DNA of 64,000 nt from Torreya grandis (lineage: Eukaryota > Streptophyta > Pinopsida > Cupressales > Taxaceae): NCBI GenBank assembly GCA_037957365.1, contig JARHVA010004093.1, forward strand, positions 1,332,501 to 1,396,500. The letters run 5' to 3'. Below, piece by piece: positions 11,342-23,899 of this stretch (position 1 is its first letter; every line of letters begins with the position of its first letter). The notes beneath the pieces were generated by a model that saw only the letters and a program-made list of their open reading frames with translations, was not told the origin of the DNA and made no database searches. Both the position numbers and the translations under genes were made by a program.

Positions 11342-14081
11342 AAGAACATGGTTTATTTTAAATTATTACCCTTGAAACTTTGCCTACTATCCCATTTAAG
11401 GAATCTCAACTCTTTAATTATCCTATCAATTCTACCTAAGGTTATAATGGTCACTCTTAACTCACTGAGAACATACCACCTAACCTCTTATATTCTGATG
11501 ATGATGAGTTGGATGAGATTAGCCTCAAGATCAAAATTTTGATCTATTCCTTCATATCATCACCCAACTTCTTATATATTTTTAGTCTCAATCTTATCAA
11601 CCTCATATCAATAGATAGACCTATGGTATTAACCAGACTAAAAATTCTATCCATTATATAACTTTTGATGATAAGGTCATTCTTACATGTACCATTAACT
11701 TGTATACAACCAACTATGATGATGGTTATGCTTTATATGATCCATTTTTAGGTGGACTTTGCCAATCTATAAATGACAATATTATACTTCTTTATTTTAT
11801 TCCTTTTTTTTAATCTTATAACATTCCTTCTTTCATAGTGCCTAATTCTAGTCTTATTCCTATTGTTTTTAGGGTAGACATGGAGTGATCTCATGGCACA
11901 TCTCTTATTTTAGTATAACCTCTTAGAAGTATTCTCATGGAACATAAAAATACTAGTCCTTAGTATTTTTCTAAATACCAATATCTTTCTATTTTATTCC
12001 CTTAGAGATGTTAGTTACTTCCCTTAAGCCTTTTGCATGACCAGTGTCACCTTTAGCTGAGCCTAATCTAGTTTGTACTCCATCTCTACCTTCAACTGAG
12101 CCTCATCCTATTTATACTCTTAATTTATCTTCAGATGAGCTTAGTATATTTTCTAATTCAACCAACCTTCCCTTGGTGATGACCTTCTTCCTTTACTATA
12201 TCTTAATCTCATATATTCTAAATGGGCTGATCAACCTTATTGTGATATACATAAAATTTTCAATCATTGGACCTGAGAATACTAGTTATATCAATCACCC
12301 TTAACTTCTTCTTCTACCTCTTCTATTAGTAGGCCCTAAAAATCTACTAATAAGTGTACCTATTACTTACATATGATAAATAACCATTATTACACTCATT
12401 GAAAAAAGCTTTGATAATATATTGACACATTGGATTCCACCATTACTCATCCTAAAGATAAGGATATAGCTCCTTATAAGTTGTTACCTTAGTATACCCA
12501 TAAATATGGGTTGGTATATTATCTTTAACACTAGCTCGATACCCATCATATTTATCATTTCCATATTCTCTAAAAACACCTTCGTGGTCACCTTCATTTG
12601 ATGTGTGCTCCTTCCATAGGTTACCCATGCAAGAAGAATCTTCCTTCACTTATGGCATATCTTTCTCCACCAATGGTTCCTTCTTCTCCACTGATAGTTC
12701 CTCCTTCTTATCATATAGATATCATTCCTATTCAAGAACCTATTCCTCTCCTTGAGTGTTCTACGAAGGATATCCCTCATGATCATGATCCTTTAGATAA
12801 ACCTACATTTTTTTGTTGAGGATATTAAAATTTCCATTAGGATTGATAAGACTCTAGAAACCATTAAGATCTAGCTTCATAGATATGTTTCAAATGTCAT
12901 GGATAATATTTTTTTTTAAATTTATCAGTATTTGTGAACATCACATGGTGTTCTTTCACATTATTCTTCATTATGATTTTAGATTTGTGATTCACTTTTA
13001 TATATCTTATACACTTGACTATGTCTCAAATTTGGTTTCATCTATCTATTTTTCATGGATAAATATATTATGCTTTATGTTTTTTATATGGTTTCATTTA
13101 CTTTCTTATTTTTCATATGGTCTCTTATCATTATTTCCTTTATTTCACACTTATATATATTATTTGATTTCTTTCATGGATTCTTTTTGATTTATAATTA
13201 TTGTTTGCTTCCTTATCTTAATTAAAACTTAGATAATTACTATTGTGACTTGGTTATATAATATTTTATACCATTATTAATATTTATCTACCATATTATC
13301 AGTTAACAAACAAGACATATAATTTATATTCCTTTCACATACTAAGCATACATATGGTTGAAACTTGAGATTACATATCAGTTCGCAGGTAAGCCTAAGT
13401 GTTTAGTCAATCATATCTTTGGATACATAGATTTATTTAACCAAAGTATAAATCTCATTTGTGTGTATCATTTATATCACTCATGTTGGTTATTACAAAT
13501 CATATGGAGGAGGAATCATAAAACCCATAAAAATGTTAAAGTCCAAATAATCTAAAATAAAAGTATATGATACAAAAGTCAACATGCAAATTCAAAAGTC
13601 AAATCAAACCAAAAGACATGATTCATAACACATATCCTACTTATAATTGAAGTCAAAACTCCATAGTTTGCCTCATTATAGAGTTGAGGTCCATTAGGGT
13701 GTAGTAGGCAACTATACATTCTCACACAAGTACCCAATATTAATAGTATACTGATGACTCTATAAGAGGTACTAAGAAATAGGGAACATGTTGTGGGAAA
13801 GTAGGTCCAATTTAATTTTATTATTCATATAATCATCATGAGTCAATCTTAGTATCTCACATATTTTCCTATATAACTTTTTTATTATTGTGAGCAGGTA
13901 TCCTTTGTATTTTTATGGTCACTAGACTCTTAGTGTCTACTCTTTATAACTAATATTTCTCATGTTTCCTAAGCTCTTCTCATACATACCTATGTCATGT
14001 TTTTTACATTCCCTCTTTCATTACACCATTCATTATATTTCCCCTTGAGAAATATTGTGTTGTTAGTTGATCATTTCCCTA
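11342..14081 (+). other. E2 post-protease region without recognisable RT
   Basis: About 2.7 kb of T- and C-rich decayed sequence. I looked for RT boxes (Y/F-x-DD, VDFR, NRxT-like) and integrase motifs and found none. A 101-codon ORF at 12885-13190 is only Phe/Ile/Tyr-rich low complexity. A Pro-rich stretch around 12650-12790 is not recognised. An RT too decayed to see is possible. Confidence 0.45.
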
Positions 14082-14153
14082 GGGTTTCCCTTTATGAGTT
14101 ATAACATAAGACCATGGATAGGACCAAGCTCTCCTCATAAATTACCATAATAA
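14082..14153 (+). repeat. Left unit of an about 117-bp tandem array split by E3
   Basis: Contains ATAAGACCATGGATAGGACC followed by CTCCTCATAAATTA, which recurs at 22281-22320 and 22400-22433 on the other side of E3. The array therefore existed before E3 inserted. Confidence 0.7.
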
Positions 14154-16506
14154 TGTTAGAGGTATAATCATTGAGAGGGGGCATGAATAAATGATTCTAG
14201 ATAATCTAAACTTTAATTCCAATCCTTTAAAACCCTTAACAAAATAATATTATCATTCATGAAGCATACATCATTTATAGCAATGAACAAGAAAGATAAT
14301 CAAGATCACACACATAACATAATATCTCTGTGGGAAACCCTCTTGTGTAATAAAACCCATGAGAACCTATAAAATGGACTATACTCCTATAATGACAAGA
14401 TCCAAATTTAGACTAGCACCAATTTATCAAGTAATACCTATTCATTAATTTAGTTAGACACCCATCCTCCAAGGTGGAACCAAACCCCTATGTAACCAAG
14501 CACCCACTTAGTACCTTGATCTAATCTCCACCTATCATATGATGTCTTCTATACCTGATGATGGAATTCTCTTGATTGTACTCTTCTTCACTCTTCTATC
14601 TCACTCAAATAGCTTCTAGGGATTACTCACTCAATCAACCTCTTCTAGGCCTATTAGGTATAATGACCTATGTGTTCATCTTTATGAACTTTATCAAATA
14701 AAATTTTCTAATATTTATCACAATATGATGGTCCTTACTAACCTATAACTTCTCTTCAAAAGATTATCTCCTTCATTAAATTATACACTTGCTCAAATCT
14801 ACTCTCTCTTTCAATTCATCAAACACACTCAAAATTACTCATAAAATAAATATATACTTTAGTCCATATACTGAACATGCTCCCTCTGATCTATTTCCTT
14901 CATCTCTATCTTTTGCTCTCTCAACACATTCACATCAAAGTTTAAAAACCATTAGCTTGATCTTCACACTTTATAGAGTCTTCATGAATATTAAATTATA
15001 GGTCAACCATAATACTTGTATTAACCTTTAAAACATCTATCATGCTAACACATATCTCAATACCATCCTTACAGGTCAACCATAGCATCCATAGGTCATA
15101 GTTAAGAAATTACATGTTTCAATTAGGCCTTAGTAACTCTTATAGGTCTCATGGAGACCTATTACCTCTTTATCACTTCATCAAGTAGATTAATAACAAA
15201 ATATCACTTTAAAATACATGGGTCCACTCCATATAACCTCTATGACATCTCTAGGTGATTACTCCCACCAAAACACTCTTCCACTAAATAACAAATTGTT
15301 TATATAATATTTTATACAGTAGAACACCATGAATGAACAAAAATTAAACTTTATATCTCAATAACTTTGAATATAAAAAAATTCACACCTTTTAATAAAA
15401 ATTTCTAGATACAACTTGAAGTTATCTACAACTTTTCCTTTTACACCATTATCAAATTTTTCATATATCAAAAGTTATAGCTCCAAAACCCATTACTACT
15501 TTTCCTTCACAAATTTGAATATTCAAATTCCAATGGTCACTGTGTAAATAAAAAACATCTAAAATTTTTCATGATCTCATTTCCCCTATCAAATTTTAAC
15601 AAATATGCTCCATCGATCTCCTCATGAGATTCCTAACTTTAATTCTTTAATGCTCATAGTTGATCATTACTTTTGAGATCATGCCACTTGGTAGATTTGC
15701 ATGCCTTCTACACACATTGAATATTTAACTATAACCACACCATCAATCTCTAACTATATGAACACCTACATGACATTGATCTTCTATCAAATCATCAAGA
15801 GTGAGACACATGTCACAAGTGCATGTAATCTTAGAAACCTTTAATAAATTGACTTCATTTCTGTCATTGATATTTATCTAATAAGATCATGCACTATATT
15901 AAATCCTTATATAGTCATATTAATTTATCATAATTATATCTTTTATCTGATTTAATGCTCACCATATATCTTTGATATCACAAATTTGGCTATGTATTGA
16001 AACTTATTGAACTTCCTCTGAGAAACCAACTTTACACCTTAATAATTTTTTCTATGTTCAATGTCTAGACCTAAAATTTGAACCACATGATCACATATCA
16101 TAAGGTAATATACCCACCTATCAAGTTTCTCCTAAAACCTTCATACATGTGAAATATGGTGTCATAAAACTACTTACTTAGCCTTGTCTGTCAAAATGAC
16201 TACTTAAACCTAGACACTCATATGATTGCTCTGATGAATTCATTTCATTTACATAAGAAATCCAAGAAATAATAACAGCCAATAGGGTCTCTAAAACATG
16301 TCCATACTATCAATAACATCTTTTAATTTCCATACTAAGTTGACCACTAATGAAACATGTAGGAACACTAAAACATATTGAAGCACACTTTGTCATTGTC
16401 ATTCTAGCACACATGATACCTTATCAACATCGTTTGTCACCTTGGAAAAATCATTGAAAACTCTCCAAAAATATAAACCTTTGTCATTGATGTCAACACC
16501 AATACA
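14154..16506 (-). repeat. E3 3' LTR (left copy)
   Basis: About 2.35 kb. Similar to 19838-22212 throughout, roughly 85% by eye over the first 200 bp. Shared landmarks: TCATTCATGAAGCATACATC, TGTGGGAAACCCTC and ACATGTAGGAACACTAAAAC. The right end is taken at CCAATACA (16506). On the minus strand it therefore starts TGTATTGG. Confidence 0.85.
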
Positions 16507-17400
16507 AATCTTATTCTCAAACTCTATCTCTCTCTTCAATTACTTTCTCCCCCTTTGGCACAATGATAAAGTGGGCTCATCTTATGATCTTGAGGACCTA
16601 AAAAGAATTGAAAACATTAAGGACTTCCTTAGGTCATCTAATCTTAGGGTAAATTTGAGCACCTTCAAACCATATCCAACCATGAATAAACAATACAATT
16701 TCCTCTATACCTTTTCTCTCATATTTAACTACACAATCCTCTGATCCTAGGACCTGACCATTTACAAAGCTCCCCTTTGTTTATGCATGATTATTCAATA
16801 CATTATCAAAGCACTTGAATTGGTTTGATCAAGTCATCATATAAACATGCTTATGTTCACATCCATCATATACTTATTCATATTTCCACCATGACTTAAA
16901 CATCTAACATATTCTCCCCCTCACATCATGCACATCTCTTTAAGCCTTTTAAACTAGCTGAGTTAGCTCACCCTAACTCGATGCTCTATATAGAAAATGA
17001 TATCTTCATTAGGTATTATTAACCAATTCCATTTTGACACATAGAAACCTCCATACTCTACCTAAAGACCTTTATTACCAAAATCCATGAATACACCTTG
17101 AGCACACATACTTACTTATCCACAAGAGAGATGTCTCTTAAGAAGAATAGGTAGAGACAATATAACCTAGAATATCCTAGAACAATGTGAAACCTAGAGT
17201 TTCCCATAACTCATATTCTTTATCTTTATTGGACATATTGTAGCTATATAAATCATTGTCCTTTTTCTTCTTAGGCTTAACAGAAACAACTTTCTCATCT
17301 AATACAACATTCTCCTTCTCTTCTAATCTTGAATTGATAATACATGGAGACAACACATATTATTGGCATACATCATAAATAGACATTGAAAACTGCTATT
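16507..17400 (-). other. E3 region between gag and 3' LTR
   Basis: Pyrimidine-rich on plus (polypurine on minus), with no domain recognised. ORFs here, such as plus 16442-16744, straddle the LTR edge and are not real genes. The usual pol genes of a copia element should lie here but nothing of them is seen. Confidence 0.5.
16541..16558 (-). promoter_or_regulatory. E3 polypurine tract
   Basis: On the minus strand this reads GCCAAAGGGGGAGAAAGTA, the classical second-strand primer of plant copia elements, located about 35 bp from the 3' LTR start. Confidence 0.6.
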
Positions 17401-19643
17401 ATTCACAATTTTTTTTTGTAATAATAACATGATGTTCACTTAGATCTATACAGACCTCAAGAGTAGCCTCAAATAACATATTGGTCTTCTCCTTGATCTT
17501 GTTCTCTTTATTTACAACATGAGAAGATAATGAGAGATCTTGGCACTCTTCAACATTTGTAGTATTCTCCACCATAGTAGATAGACCACTTGGACCTATA
17601 GAATCATCATGATTCACACTTTCTAATTTTGGTTTCAATGAGTTAAATAGCCTTCTTCCTTGCATTTTAGGAGTTTGATTAAACCTTTTTTGACTTGATA
17701 ACATTTGCTTACAGAACCTACCAATGTGACCAATCTCCTCACAGTTGTATCAAACCACTCTTTTTGAAGAAAACTCAACTTTCCTTCAGAATTTCCACTT
17801 TTGGTTTCCATGAGTTAACTATCCTTCTTCCTTGCATTCTAGGAGTTTGATTAAACTTTTTTTTAACTTGATAACCTTTGCATGTAGAACCTATCAATGT
17901 GACCAATCTTCTCACAGTTGTAGCAAACCACTCTTTTTAAAGAAAACTCGACTTGACTTAATTTATTTGGACAATGTTTTATAAAGCATCCCATATCATG
18001 ATAGTTGAAGCATTTAACCTTGCTTACACCACTTGACATATAATTCCACCCATTCTTATTAATTCTTTTACACTCTCTATCCCTATGAGCAAATTGATTT
18101 CAATTGTAACAATAACCATTAAATCTGGCATACCTCATGCTACTTTGTTTTTTGATATGATTTGTCTTCATTATGTCACCATCTTCATTCCATGACTAAT
18201 TGTTGACCCTCAATGTCTCAATGTCTTTTTCTGACATTAGTCTTCATCTTTTCTTGAGCTACATTATTTTGTTTTCCTTTGTAACCAAGTCTAGTTATAT
18301 CATTAACATGTTTTTGACTATTAAGAATGTTGTCTAGATCACTTGGACTCTTTGTCAATATCATAAATTATTTAATCTTACTAGATGTCTTTTCTAACTT
18401 ATCTTTTAATGACTCATTTTCAATCACATACCTTGAATACTCATCTTCTTTAACTTTCAAGCCTATAGACAAAATTTCTAATTGACAACTATGATGTTTG
18501 ACTAAATCTTCATGCTCCTTGGTGTCTTCATTCTTTCCTCAAACACACTAAATTTCTCTTCATTGTCCTTGATTTCAAACTTCATATTAATTTTAATCTT
18601 CTTCTTAATCTTTAGTTCTTCATGACCATTCCTCAATTCAGTCTCATAGTCCTCCTTATCTTCTTCATTATATGTATCACTCCAAGTATACTCTTTTTGA
18701 TATAAGTAACTTCCTTTCTCAACCATGTACAAGAATTCATCTTCACTATAAAACTCAAAATCAATATCTTCACTCTCATCTGAATGAGCTACGATATTTA
18801 TTGGTGAAGAGACTCTTCTTATTATTGAAGGACTTATTCTTTTTATAAAACATTCTAAATATTTTCTTCCTCTTATAAAAATTTAATGTCTTCTTCACTT
18901 CATATTGGCTTTCACCATTCTCTTCATCATCATTATTCTTATCCTTATGAAGGAACTTTTTAGAAAAATGTTCTACTTCTCCATAATTGAAACATTTGAA
19001 GTGTAACTTACCCTTATACTTCCTTGAGCCTATTTTAAATTTACTTGCAAACAAATATATTAGCTCATCATCAAATATATTATCATACTTGACTTCATTA
19101 CCTTGAGTTATTTTCTTATTTTAATTCATTTCTATCTTTAATGTTACTTCATCCTATGTTATTTTGTCATCATTAGCTCTTATCTCATAGACAATAAGGA
19201 TGCCATGCAATTCATCCATCTTCATCTAAGTAAGATCATGAATTTCTTCTGTAGTAGACACTTTAGAATCAAAATTTAGGGAGATAGACCTTAATACATT
19301 TTATAATATAGTATATTATTCAAGATTCTCTCCAATACTTTTGATAATGTTCATAATCTCATCAACTCTATAAAAAATGACACAAAATCTTCTTCATTCA
19401 TCTTGAGACTCTAAAATTGTCTTTGGTGAGTCTAAAACTTGGAAAATTGACCTTTGCATCCCCTTCATAAAAAATCTACAATTTATCACAAATCTCTTTG
19501 GCATATTTAAAATGAATTACCTTGTTGTACTCAGTCTCTAAAAGACCATTGGGGATGGCATTCATTTCCTTAAATTTTCTCTCGCATAGCTTCTTATCGG
19601 TTACACTAAATGGAGGGGTTAGGGGGGTTGAATATCCATCCAT
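17401..19643 (-). pseudogene. gag: E3 gag, copia UBN2 type with five zinc knuckles
   Basis: The minus strand starts MDGYSTPLTPPFSV (Met at 19643), then KEMNAIPNGLLE, HFKYAKEICDKL and EGDAKVNF, the UBN2 gag pattern. TQMKMDELHGIL then precedes the knuckle region. The first about 60 residues usual for the family (the W-K-x-x-M part) seem missing. Knuckle 1 is at 18953-18994 (CFNYGEVEHFSKKF, two Cys lost). Others are at about 18068-18112 (second Cys is a TGA stop), 17985-18030, 17885-17935 and 17705-17760. Between them lies an acidic, Lys/Glu-rich coiled-coil-like stretch (18502-18732). Many stops. It would bind and package element RNA. Lack of pol implies dependence on another copia element. Confidence 0.78.
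17627..17965 (-). repeat. 172-bp tandem duplication carrying a zinc knuckle in E3 gag
   Basis: GGTTTCAATGAGTTAA at 17631 recurs as GGTTTCCATGAGTTAA at 17803 (period 172), and the whole unit including the knuckle and its flanks is repeated. The frame shifts between copies because 172 is not a multiple of three, so the duplication or later indels broke the ORF. Confidence 0.75.
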
Positions 19644-19820
19644 AATAAATAACCAAATCTAAAATACTATTGATACGATTTAGGTATTCATCCTTGCATT
19701 CCAAAAAACATAATTGGACCTATTAAACATTTGTGATTGATATTTATAAAAACCCTACATCTGTAGATTGTCATATTGTACCTTGGATCACCTTTAAGTG
19801 GTTAAACTTGTAATGAAGGT
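19644..19820 (-). other. E3 leader between primer site and gag
   Basis: Short AT-rich leader on the minus strand, no feature recognised. Confidence 0.5.
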
Positions 19821-19834
19821 CTTGATCTGATACC
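19821..19834 (-). promoter_or_regulatory. E3 primer-binding site, initiator-Met type
   Basis: The minus strand reads GGTATCAGATCAAG, three bases inside the right LTR. The plant copia consensus is TGGTATCAGAGC, complementary to the initiator tRNA-Met 3' end. Confidence 0.7.
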
Positions 19835-19837
19835 TAT

Positions 19838-22212
19838 TGTAAGAGGTAAATTCACTAAGGGGGGATGAATTAGTGATGTGAGATAATCCAAGATTCAATT
19901 CCAAACCTTTTAAACCTTTAACTAAATAATATTATCATTCATGAATCATACATCATTTATAGCAATGAAGAATAAAGATAAGTAAGATCACACACATAAC
20001 ATAATATCAATGTGGGAAACCCTCTTAGGTAATAAAAACCCATTGGAATATATAAAATGGACTAAAATATTATAATGATAATATCCAAATTTAGACCATT
20101 ACCAAGTAATCAAGGAACACCCATTCCTTAATTTAATGAGACCACCATCCCATAAGGAGGAACCAACCCCTAGGTAACTAAGCACCCAATCAGCTACCTT
20201 AATCTAATCTCCACATATGATATGATTTATTCTACACCTAGTGATTGAATTATCTTTCTTTCACTCTTATTCACCCTTTTATATCTCACAGACAACCTCA
20301 AGGGATTACTCCTTCAATCAGCCTCTTCTAGGCTTATTAGGTCTAATGACCTATGTGTTCATCTTTATCAAATTGATTAGATAAACATGTCTAATATTTT
20401 TACACTTTTATGGTCTTTAATGACCTATAATTTCTCTTTCAAAGTTTCTCTTATTCACTCAATTCTACTCTTGATCAACTCTACTCTCTCTTTCAACTCA
20501 TCGCACACACTCAAACTTGATCATACAATAAATACATCCAAATAATTCTTTTGGATTAGTCTAGGTTTCTTTGTTCATATTTAATCTACTTTATACTTTA
20601 GTCTATCCACTGAGCACACTAAATTTAATTTATTTCCTTCATCTCTATCTTTTTTTCTCTCAACACATTCACATCAAAGCCTAGAAACCATTACCTTGAT
20701 CTTCATACTTTATAGAGTCTTCATGAATATCAACTTTTTTGGTCAGCCATAATAATTGTATTAACCCTTAAGACTTATATCATGATAACATATAGCTCAA
20801 TACCATCCTTACAAGTCATCCATATCATCCATGTGCCATACTTAAGTAGTTACACCTTTCAATTAGGCCTTAATAGCCCTTATAGGTCTCATGGAGACCT
20901 ATTACCCCTTTAACACTTCATCAAGCAAATTAAGAACAAAATATCACTTTTAAATACATTGGTCCACTCCATATATCCTCTATGACATCTTCAGGTGATT
21001 ACTCCAACCAAAACACTCTTTTGATAAAGTACAAATTACTTAAACAATATTTTGTACATAAGAACACCATGAATGAATAAATAGTCAACTTTATAGATCA
21101 ATAAATTTGACAATAAAAAAATTCAAACCTTATAATAAATTTTTTTGGGTGTGATTTGAATTTATCTACAACTTTGCTTTGTAAACCATTATTAAATTAT
21201 ACATATATCAAAATTTATAGCTCAAAAACTCATTATTGGTTTTCCTTCACAAATTTGAATATTCAAATTCCAACAGTCACTATGTAAATACAAAACATAT
21301 GACACTTTCCATCATCTTGTATCCACTAAAAACTTTGAACAAATACACTCCATATATCTCCTCGTAATCTTCCTAACTTTAACTCTTTAATGCTCACCAT
21401 TGATCATTGATCCTTGCTTCCTAGATCATACTAGTTAGTATCTCTATATGCCTTCCATGCACATTAACTATTTGACTCAAATTGTACCATAAATATCTAT
21501 CTGTATGAACATGCTCATGCCATTGATCTTTGGTCAAATCATTAATATTTAAACACATGTCACAGGTACATGCAATCTCAAGAACTTTTGACAAATTGAC
21601 TTTACATGCACCATTGATCTCTATCTAAAAAGATCATGCACTCCATTAGATCATTATCCGGTTAGATTAATTACTTCCTAATAGATATTTGATTGATTGA
21701 ATGCTCATCATAGATATTTGATATCAAAAATTTGGACAAGTATGAGAACTTATTGAACTATGCCTGATAAGCCAAATTTTCACCTTAAAAACTTTTGCTA
21801 CGTTCCATGTCTAGACCTAAACTATTAACCACATGATCACCTATCATAGGGAAATCCATGCATGTATCAAACTTCTCCTAAAACGTTCATACATGTGAAA
21901 TATGACCATAAAATTTATTACTTAGCCTTATCTTCCAAAATGACTAATTGAACCTAGACACTCATATGACTACTCTGATGAATTCCTTTCATTTCCATAA
22001 GCACTCCACACACTCATAAAACCCCATAGGGTCTCTACAACATGTCTAAACTATCAATAACATCCATAAATTACCTCACTAATTCATACACTAAATAAAC
22101 ATGTAGGAACACTAAAACATATTGAAGCACACTATATTATTATGATTCTAGCACACATGACACCTCATCAACATCCTTGGTCATCTTGGAGACATCGTTG
22201 ACAACCCTAAAA
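19838..22212 (-). repeat. E3 5' LTR (right copy)
   Basis: Homologue of 14154-16506. Homology ends at the AAAAATAT preceding an (AT)n tract, so about 40 terminal bases are lost or overwritten. Confidence 0.85.
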
Positions 22213-22232
22213 ATATATATATATATATATAT
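22213..22232. repeat. (AT)10 microsatellite at E3 LTR end
   Basis: Perfect AT run that replaces the expected end of the right E3 LTR. Confidence 0.9.
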
Positions 22233-22247
22233 TTCTTATTACCATTC

Positions 22248-22440
22248 ACCTCATTCGTGTTTTCCTTTTTCAATTATATTATAAGACCATGGATAGGACT
22301 AGGCCCTCCTCATAAATTAACACATTTAAAAAAATATTTTAAAAATCATTCCCATGGTTATTTCCACCTCATTAGTGTTCTCCTATTGAGTTGTAGTATA
22401 AGAACATGGATAGAATCAGGCCCTCCTCACAAAATATTCA
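22248..22440 (+). repeat. Right units of the about 117-bp tandem array
   Basis: Two units: CCTCATTCGTG...ACCATGGATAGGACTAGG (22286) and CCTCATTAGTG...AACATGGATAGAATCAGG (22403). Both end in CCCTCCTCA(T/C)AAA. Together with 14082-14153 they make at least three copies. Confidence 0.75.
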
Positions 22441-22529
22441 AATACCTAGTTCCTACTATAATCAAGTTATAATTAAATTACATGCATAATATTTGAGATA
22501 AGTATTTTTTTATTATGAGTTACATGTCA

Positions 22530-22990
22530 TTGACATACTTCCCATCTTGATTTAGTATGCTTTATGCTTACTTCACAAGTCTTTCACCTTTGTCTTCTTA
22601 TTTTATGATTTCATGTATGTTACAACTATTTTATTAATTTTTTTCATACTTCCTAGGTTGAATTAGTGTGATTAGTTAAATTTACCTTTGCATTTTATTT
22701 TTCTTTTTATACTTCCTAGCTTGATTTAGAATGAACTATTAACTTAATTATTGTTTCTTGTATACCATTGGTTTCAATATTTTTTCCATTTTATTACAAT
22801 ATTTTCATACTTCCCAATGTGATATAGTGTGATTTTTTTAATTGTTTAAATTTGGTAAAAATATTTACATTGTTTAAAAACATGTTTTTATCTTTTTGTA
22901 TCATCTTTGGTTTATTATATGTATTCATATTTTTTTTATTACACATTTCCCATTGTGATATAATGTGTATTACATTTTTTATTACTTATA
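22530..22990 (+). repeat. Degenerate tandem repeat, CATACTTCC..TTGATTTAGTGTGA type
   Basis: Variants of the motif begin near 22536, 22647, 22719, 22807 and 22943 (spacing about 70-135 bp), separated by T-rich spacers. The location between coding part and 3' LTR of E2 fits the variable 3' repeats known from Tat/Ogre-type elements. Confidence 0.55.
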
Positions 22991-23115
22991 CTTTTCTAAA
23001 TCATTTTTGCCTTTTTATTTATAACCATGCATGTGTCTCACATAATGCTAGAAAAGAAAACATACATCACATATTTACCATAACATATACAACAAAATTT
23101 AAACACATGTGATAG

Positions 23116-23180
23116 AAAAGAAATATATACATGCATCCACATCCAAAAGAAATATATACATGCATCCACATCCAAATCCA
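23116..23180 (+). repeat. 29-bp perfect tandem duplication
   Basis: AAAAGAAATATATACATGCA plus CCACATCC at 23116-23144 is repeated exactly at 23145-23173 and partly continues. Perfect identity in decayed surroundings suggests recent slippage. Confidence 0.85.
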
Positions 23181-23299
23181 AATATAACTCATGAGATCAA
23201 TGAAACTATCAACATAAATATACACAATCATGTATTTTATACAATAAAAAGTAAAAAATACAATAGATATATCTCTAATGTTGTGCTCCATCATGTCTA

Positions 23300-23786
23300 T
23301 CCTGTGGTCTAACCATGCTACCCATGGATACCTATGACTAACCCCTCTGAATATTGTGATGTAAAAATTTAGATATAGATCTTAAACTAGAAAATTATCT
23401 CTATATATTGGCCATCTAGGAATATACCTATCCAATATAGATTGTAGTCACCATGTGCATGAATCCCTCCTACTCTAAGGCCTACTAGGCCTATGATTCT
23501 ATAACTCTAACACCTCTTAATGGTTTTAACCCATTACCTCATACCTTTATCTATCTTGTGACATCTCCCACCAATATAAATTAGCCCACCTAGGTTGGGG
23601 TAGATGGAACCATAGGATAATCCAACATGGTAGGGTCATATGGTGTTATCACCCCATCTAAAATGTCATAGTGTGTGACCATAATTAGGAATCCCCATAT
23701 AATCTCCTTTGTAGTAAGATCTAACAAACTAAAAACTAGACAGGCATCAGATTGAACACAAGGTGCATTTTTTATTATGATATAAA

Positions 23787-23830
<44 letters not shown>

Positions 23831-23899
23831 TTCCTATCATAATAAAAAATGTACCTAGTTTTCTATATCTAAAACATAAAATAAATTTAAAACATTTCT
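23300..23899 (-). other. E2 interval before PMD-like region
   Basis: No domain recognised. Contains the (AT)n tract at 23789-23829. ORFs on both strands here include that microsatellite and are not convincing. Confidence 0.45.
23789..23829. repeat. (AT)20 microsatellite
   Basis: Uninterrupted AT dinucleotide run. Two overlapping ORFs (plus from 23752, minus to 23963) translate it as Ile-Tyr repeats and are artefacts. Confidence 0.95.

Larger units (their letters stand above)
14154..22212 (-). mobile_element. E3: gag-only Ty1/copia-type element in E2
   Basis: Two long direct repeats (14154-16506 and 19838-22212) flank 3.3 kb. Both start TGT(T/A)AGAGGTA in plus orientation. On the minus strand the right copy is followed by GGTATCAGATCAAG, an initiator-Met-type primer site. 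The left copy has a polypurine tract next to it on the minus strand (16541-16558), so the element reads right to left. Only gag is visible between the LTRs; protease, integrase, RT and RNase H are absent. The right LTR lacks about 40 terminal bases, which are replaced by (AT)n, so no target duplication can be defined. It is non-autonomous by content. Confidence 0.83.

Noticed and set aside
12885..13190. 101-codon hydrophobic ORF, looks like a membrane protein
   Set aside because: T-rich low complexity with repeated TTTCATATGG words; no conserved helix pattern and lies inside E2.
22852..23312. Small ORFs (86, 75, 67 codons) with Phe/Ile or His/Pro repeats
   Set aside because: Low complexity; two of them translate the 29-bp duplication in opposite strands.
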